Below are positions 4,647-5,621 of a stretch of DNA of 5,621 bases, piece by piece. The notes beneath the pieces are model-generated. The model worked only from the letters and a program-made list of their open reading frames with translations. It was not told the origin of the DNA and searched no databases. Both the position numbers and the translations under genes were made by a program. Source of the stretch: CAZJYI01 sp964550025 (GTDB taxonomy: Bacteria; Verrucomicrobiota; Kiritimatiellia; UBA8416; CAYOBW01); the NCBI GenBank assembly GCA_964550025.1, contig CAZJYI010000343.1, positions 1-5,621 on the forward strand. The letters are read 5' to 3'. Numbering within the stretch: position 1 is the first letter of the stretch; every line of letters starts with the position of its first letter.

Positions 4647-5621
4647 ATGAAACAAGTTTTGCTGATGACGGGCGCGTTTCTGCATGCCGCATGCGCGTTA
4701 CATGCCGACTATGCGAGTCAAGTGATGGCGGATGGGCCGGTGGCGTATTACCGGTTTGAGGAGAGCGTCGGGTCGACGAGTTTCGTCGATAGCTCCGGCA
4801 ACGGGCGTCACAGCAAGGTGGTGTCGAATGTCGTCTTCGGCGCCGCGGGCCTGGTGGGTTCAGCCGGGGTTTTCTCCAACGCCTATGCCACGCTCGGCCT
4901 GCAGTTCGATCCATCGACCAACGATTTCAGCATTGAGGCGCTGGTGCTGTTTCACGCGCTGGGTGGAAGGCGGAATTTTGTTTCGCAACGGGATGGATCG
5001 GGAACGGGCAGGAACCTGCTCTATCGGAAGGCCGGCAGGATACTGAACTCCGAGCTCGGAGGGAGCGAAGCCTTCACGGGGCACACGACCGACAACGATC
5101 GCTGGCACCATGTCGTCCTGACCTCTGACGCGAACGCCGGCACGAACAACCTGTGTCTGTATATCGACGGACAACTGGAAGAGACGAGTTCCGTTACGAA
5201 CGAAGCCGCGACCGGGGACTGGGTGCTCGGCTCAGGCAAGAGCTTCTTCAACGGACTACACGGGTTGCTGGACGAAGTCGCGGTCTATGGCAAGGTGCTG
5301 GAGCCCAACCGTGTTGCGACCCATTGGATTGCCACGAACCCGAGTCGCTACAAGGATAGCGATGGCGACTGGCTCTCTGACTATATCGAAGTCAACGTGA
5401 CCGGTACCGATCCGTTGGATGCCGACACGGACGACGACGGTCTCAATGATCTGGAGTTCCCGGAAGTCGTGGCGTGGGGCAACAATGTCTATGGCCAATG
5501 CAATGCCGGTGGCGTGACGAACGCTGTAGGGATTGCCGCCGGGCTCTCTCACAGCCTGGCCTTACGTGCGGACGGGACGGTATCGGCGTGGGGCCAGAAT
5601 TATAGTGGCCAATGCAATGCC
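4647..5621 (+). CDS. Secreted LamG-like and RCC1-repeat protein, 5' part
   Basis: The first 325 codons of a gene that runs off the right edge; the frame is open throughout. The N-terminus (MKQVLLMTGAFLHAACALHA) is a signal peptide with likely cleavage after Ala20. A LamG/concanavalin-like jelly-roll domain spans about 30-228: GPVAYYRFEE (30-39), DSSGNG (48-53), WHHVVLTSD (153-161), LYIDGQ (171-176) and LLDEVAVYGK (207-216). Two acidic calcium loops follow, DSDGDWLSD (237-245) and DADTDDDGLND (258-268), like the linkers of the other surface genes here. RCC1-type repeats begin at 274: VVAWGNNVYGQCN, then SAWGQNYSGQCN, with the key Trp at 277 and 315 (38-residue period), expected to form a beta-propeller beyond the window. 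The protein is exported, probably to the cell surface; a carbohydrate or protein ligand is likely from the domains but unknown. The usual C-terminal module would lie outside the window. Start supported by the RBS and signal peptide. Confidence 0.88.
   Translation, partial: MKQVLLMTGAFLHAACALHADYASQVMADGPVAYYRFEESVGSTSFVDSSGNGRHSKVVSNVVFGAAGLVGSAGVFSNAYATLGLQFDPSTNDFSIEALVLFHALGGRRNFVSQRDGSGTGRNLLYRKAGRILNSELGGSEAFTGHTTDNDRWHHVVLTSDANAGTNNLCLYIDGQLEETSSVTNEAATGDWVLGSGKSFFNGLHGLLDEVAVYGKVLEPNRVATHWIATNPSRYKDSDGDWLSDYIEVNVTGTDPLDADTDDDGLNDLEFPEVVAWGNNVYGQCNAGGVTNAVGIAAGLSHSLALRADGTVSAWGQNYSGQCNA
5466..5621 (+). repeat. Start of RCC1 coding repeats, 114 bp period
   Basis: The 15-mer ggccaatgcaatgcc occurs at 5493-5507 and 5607-5621, exactly 114 bases (38 codons) apart, and the surrounding codons give matching AWGxNxxGQCNA motifs. 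This is the first full unit and the start of the second of an RCC1 array cut by the window edge. Confidence 0.8.

Noticed and set aside
4621..4649. TTGACA as -35 box of the LamG/RCC1 gene
   Set aside because: A -10 box at 16-18 bases would fall on CTCATG at the start codon, which does not match TATAAT and would leave no room for the good ribosome binding site.
4674..4694. Lipoprotein lipobox around Cys16 of the LamG/RCC1 protein
   Set aside because: The residues before Cys are LHAA, with His at the -3 position where Leu, Val or Ile is expected; an ordinary signal peptide cleaved after ALHA fits better.
4860..5174. Minus-strand open frame of 104 codons
   Set aside because: Antisense to the LamG domain, whose motifs are clear on the + strand.

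Overview
The window looks like accessory chromosome from a GC-rich bacterium of the Verrucomicrobiota/Kiritimatiellota (PVC) type; Planctomycetota or Lentisphaerota cannot be excluded. The assignment rests on gene style only: beta-helix proteins built from NNCTLSGN-type repeats with a 'choice-of-anchor Q'-like end, calcium-loop linkers of the DSDGDGLND type, a recurring C-terminal module ending in FYRVRG, and a LamG plus RCC1 secreted protein. No rRNA, tRNA, CRISPR array or transposase is visible. All credible genes are on the + strand.

Layout. Positions 1-1010 hold the 3' part of a large secreted beta-helix protein gene that entered from the left. Its repeat array carries an in-frame TAG at 39-41, so the gene is either broken or mis-sequenced there. 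A short spacer follows, opening with six perfectly phased GATTNNN heptamers (1009-1050). At 1152-2465 is a complete AAA ATPase of the AAA_14/DUF4143 type. Its last codons overlap the start of a 5'-truncated second copy (2443-2835) of the same C-terminal tail that ends the first gene, so the ATPase sits between two paralogous tails.

Positions 2865-4517 hold a compact HipBA-type toxin-antitoxin operon: a promoter-like element placed so that transcription would start at or next to the antitoxin ATG (a leaderless mRNA), an 89-residue XRE-family antitoxin, a 1-bp gap, and a 441-residue HipA-like kinase with its key catalytic residues intact. A hairpin lies directly behind the kinase stop codon. 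From 4647 to the window end runs the 5' part of another secreted protein gene: signal peptide, LamG-like jelly-roll domain, calcium-loop linker, then RCC1-type repeats running off the edge.

How the pieces fit: the outer genes are cell-surface or exported architecture, while the inner genes (ATPase and HipBA) are small self-contained modules of the kind that move between genomes and settle in accessory regions. Nothing in the sequence shows that the ATPase, HipBA and surface proteins act in one pathway. The clearest historical signal is the ATPase joined to a decapitated surface-protein tail.
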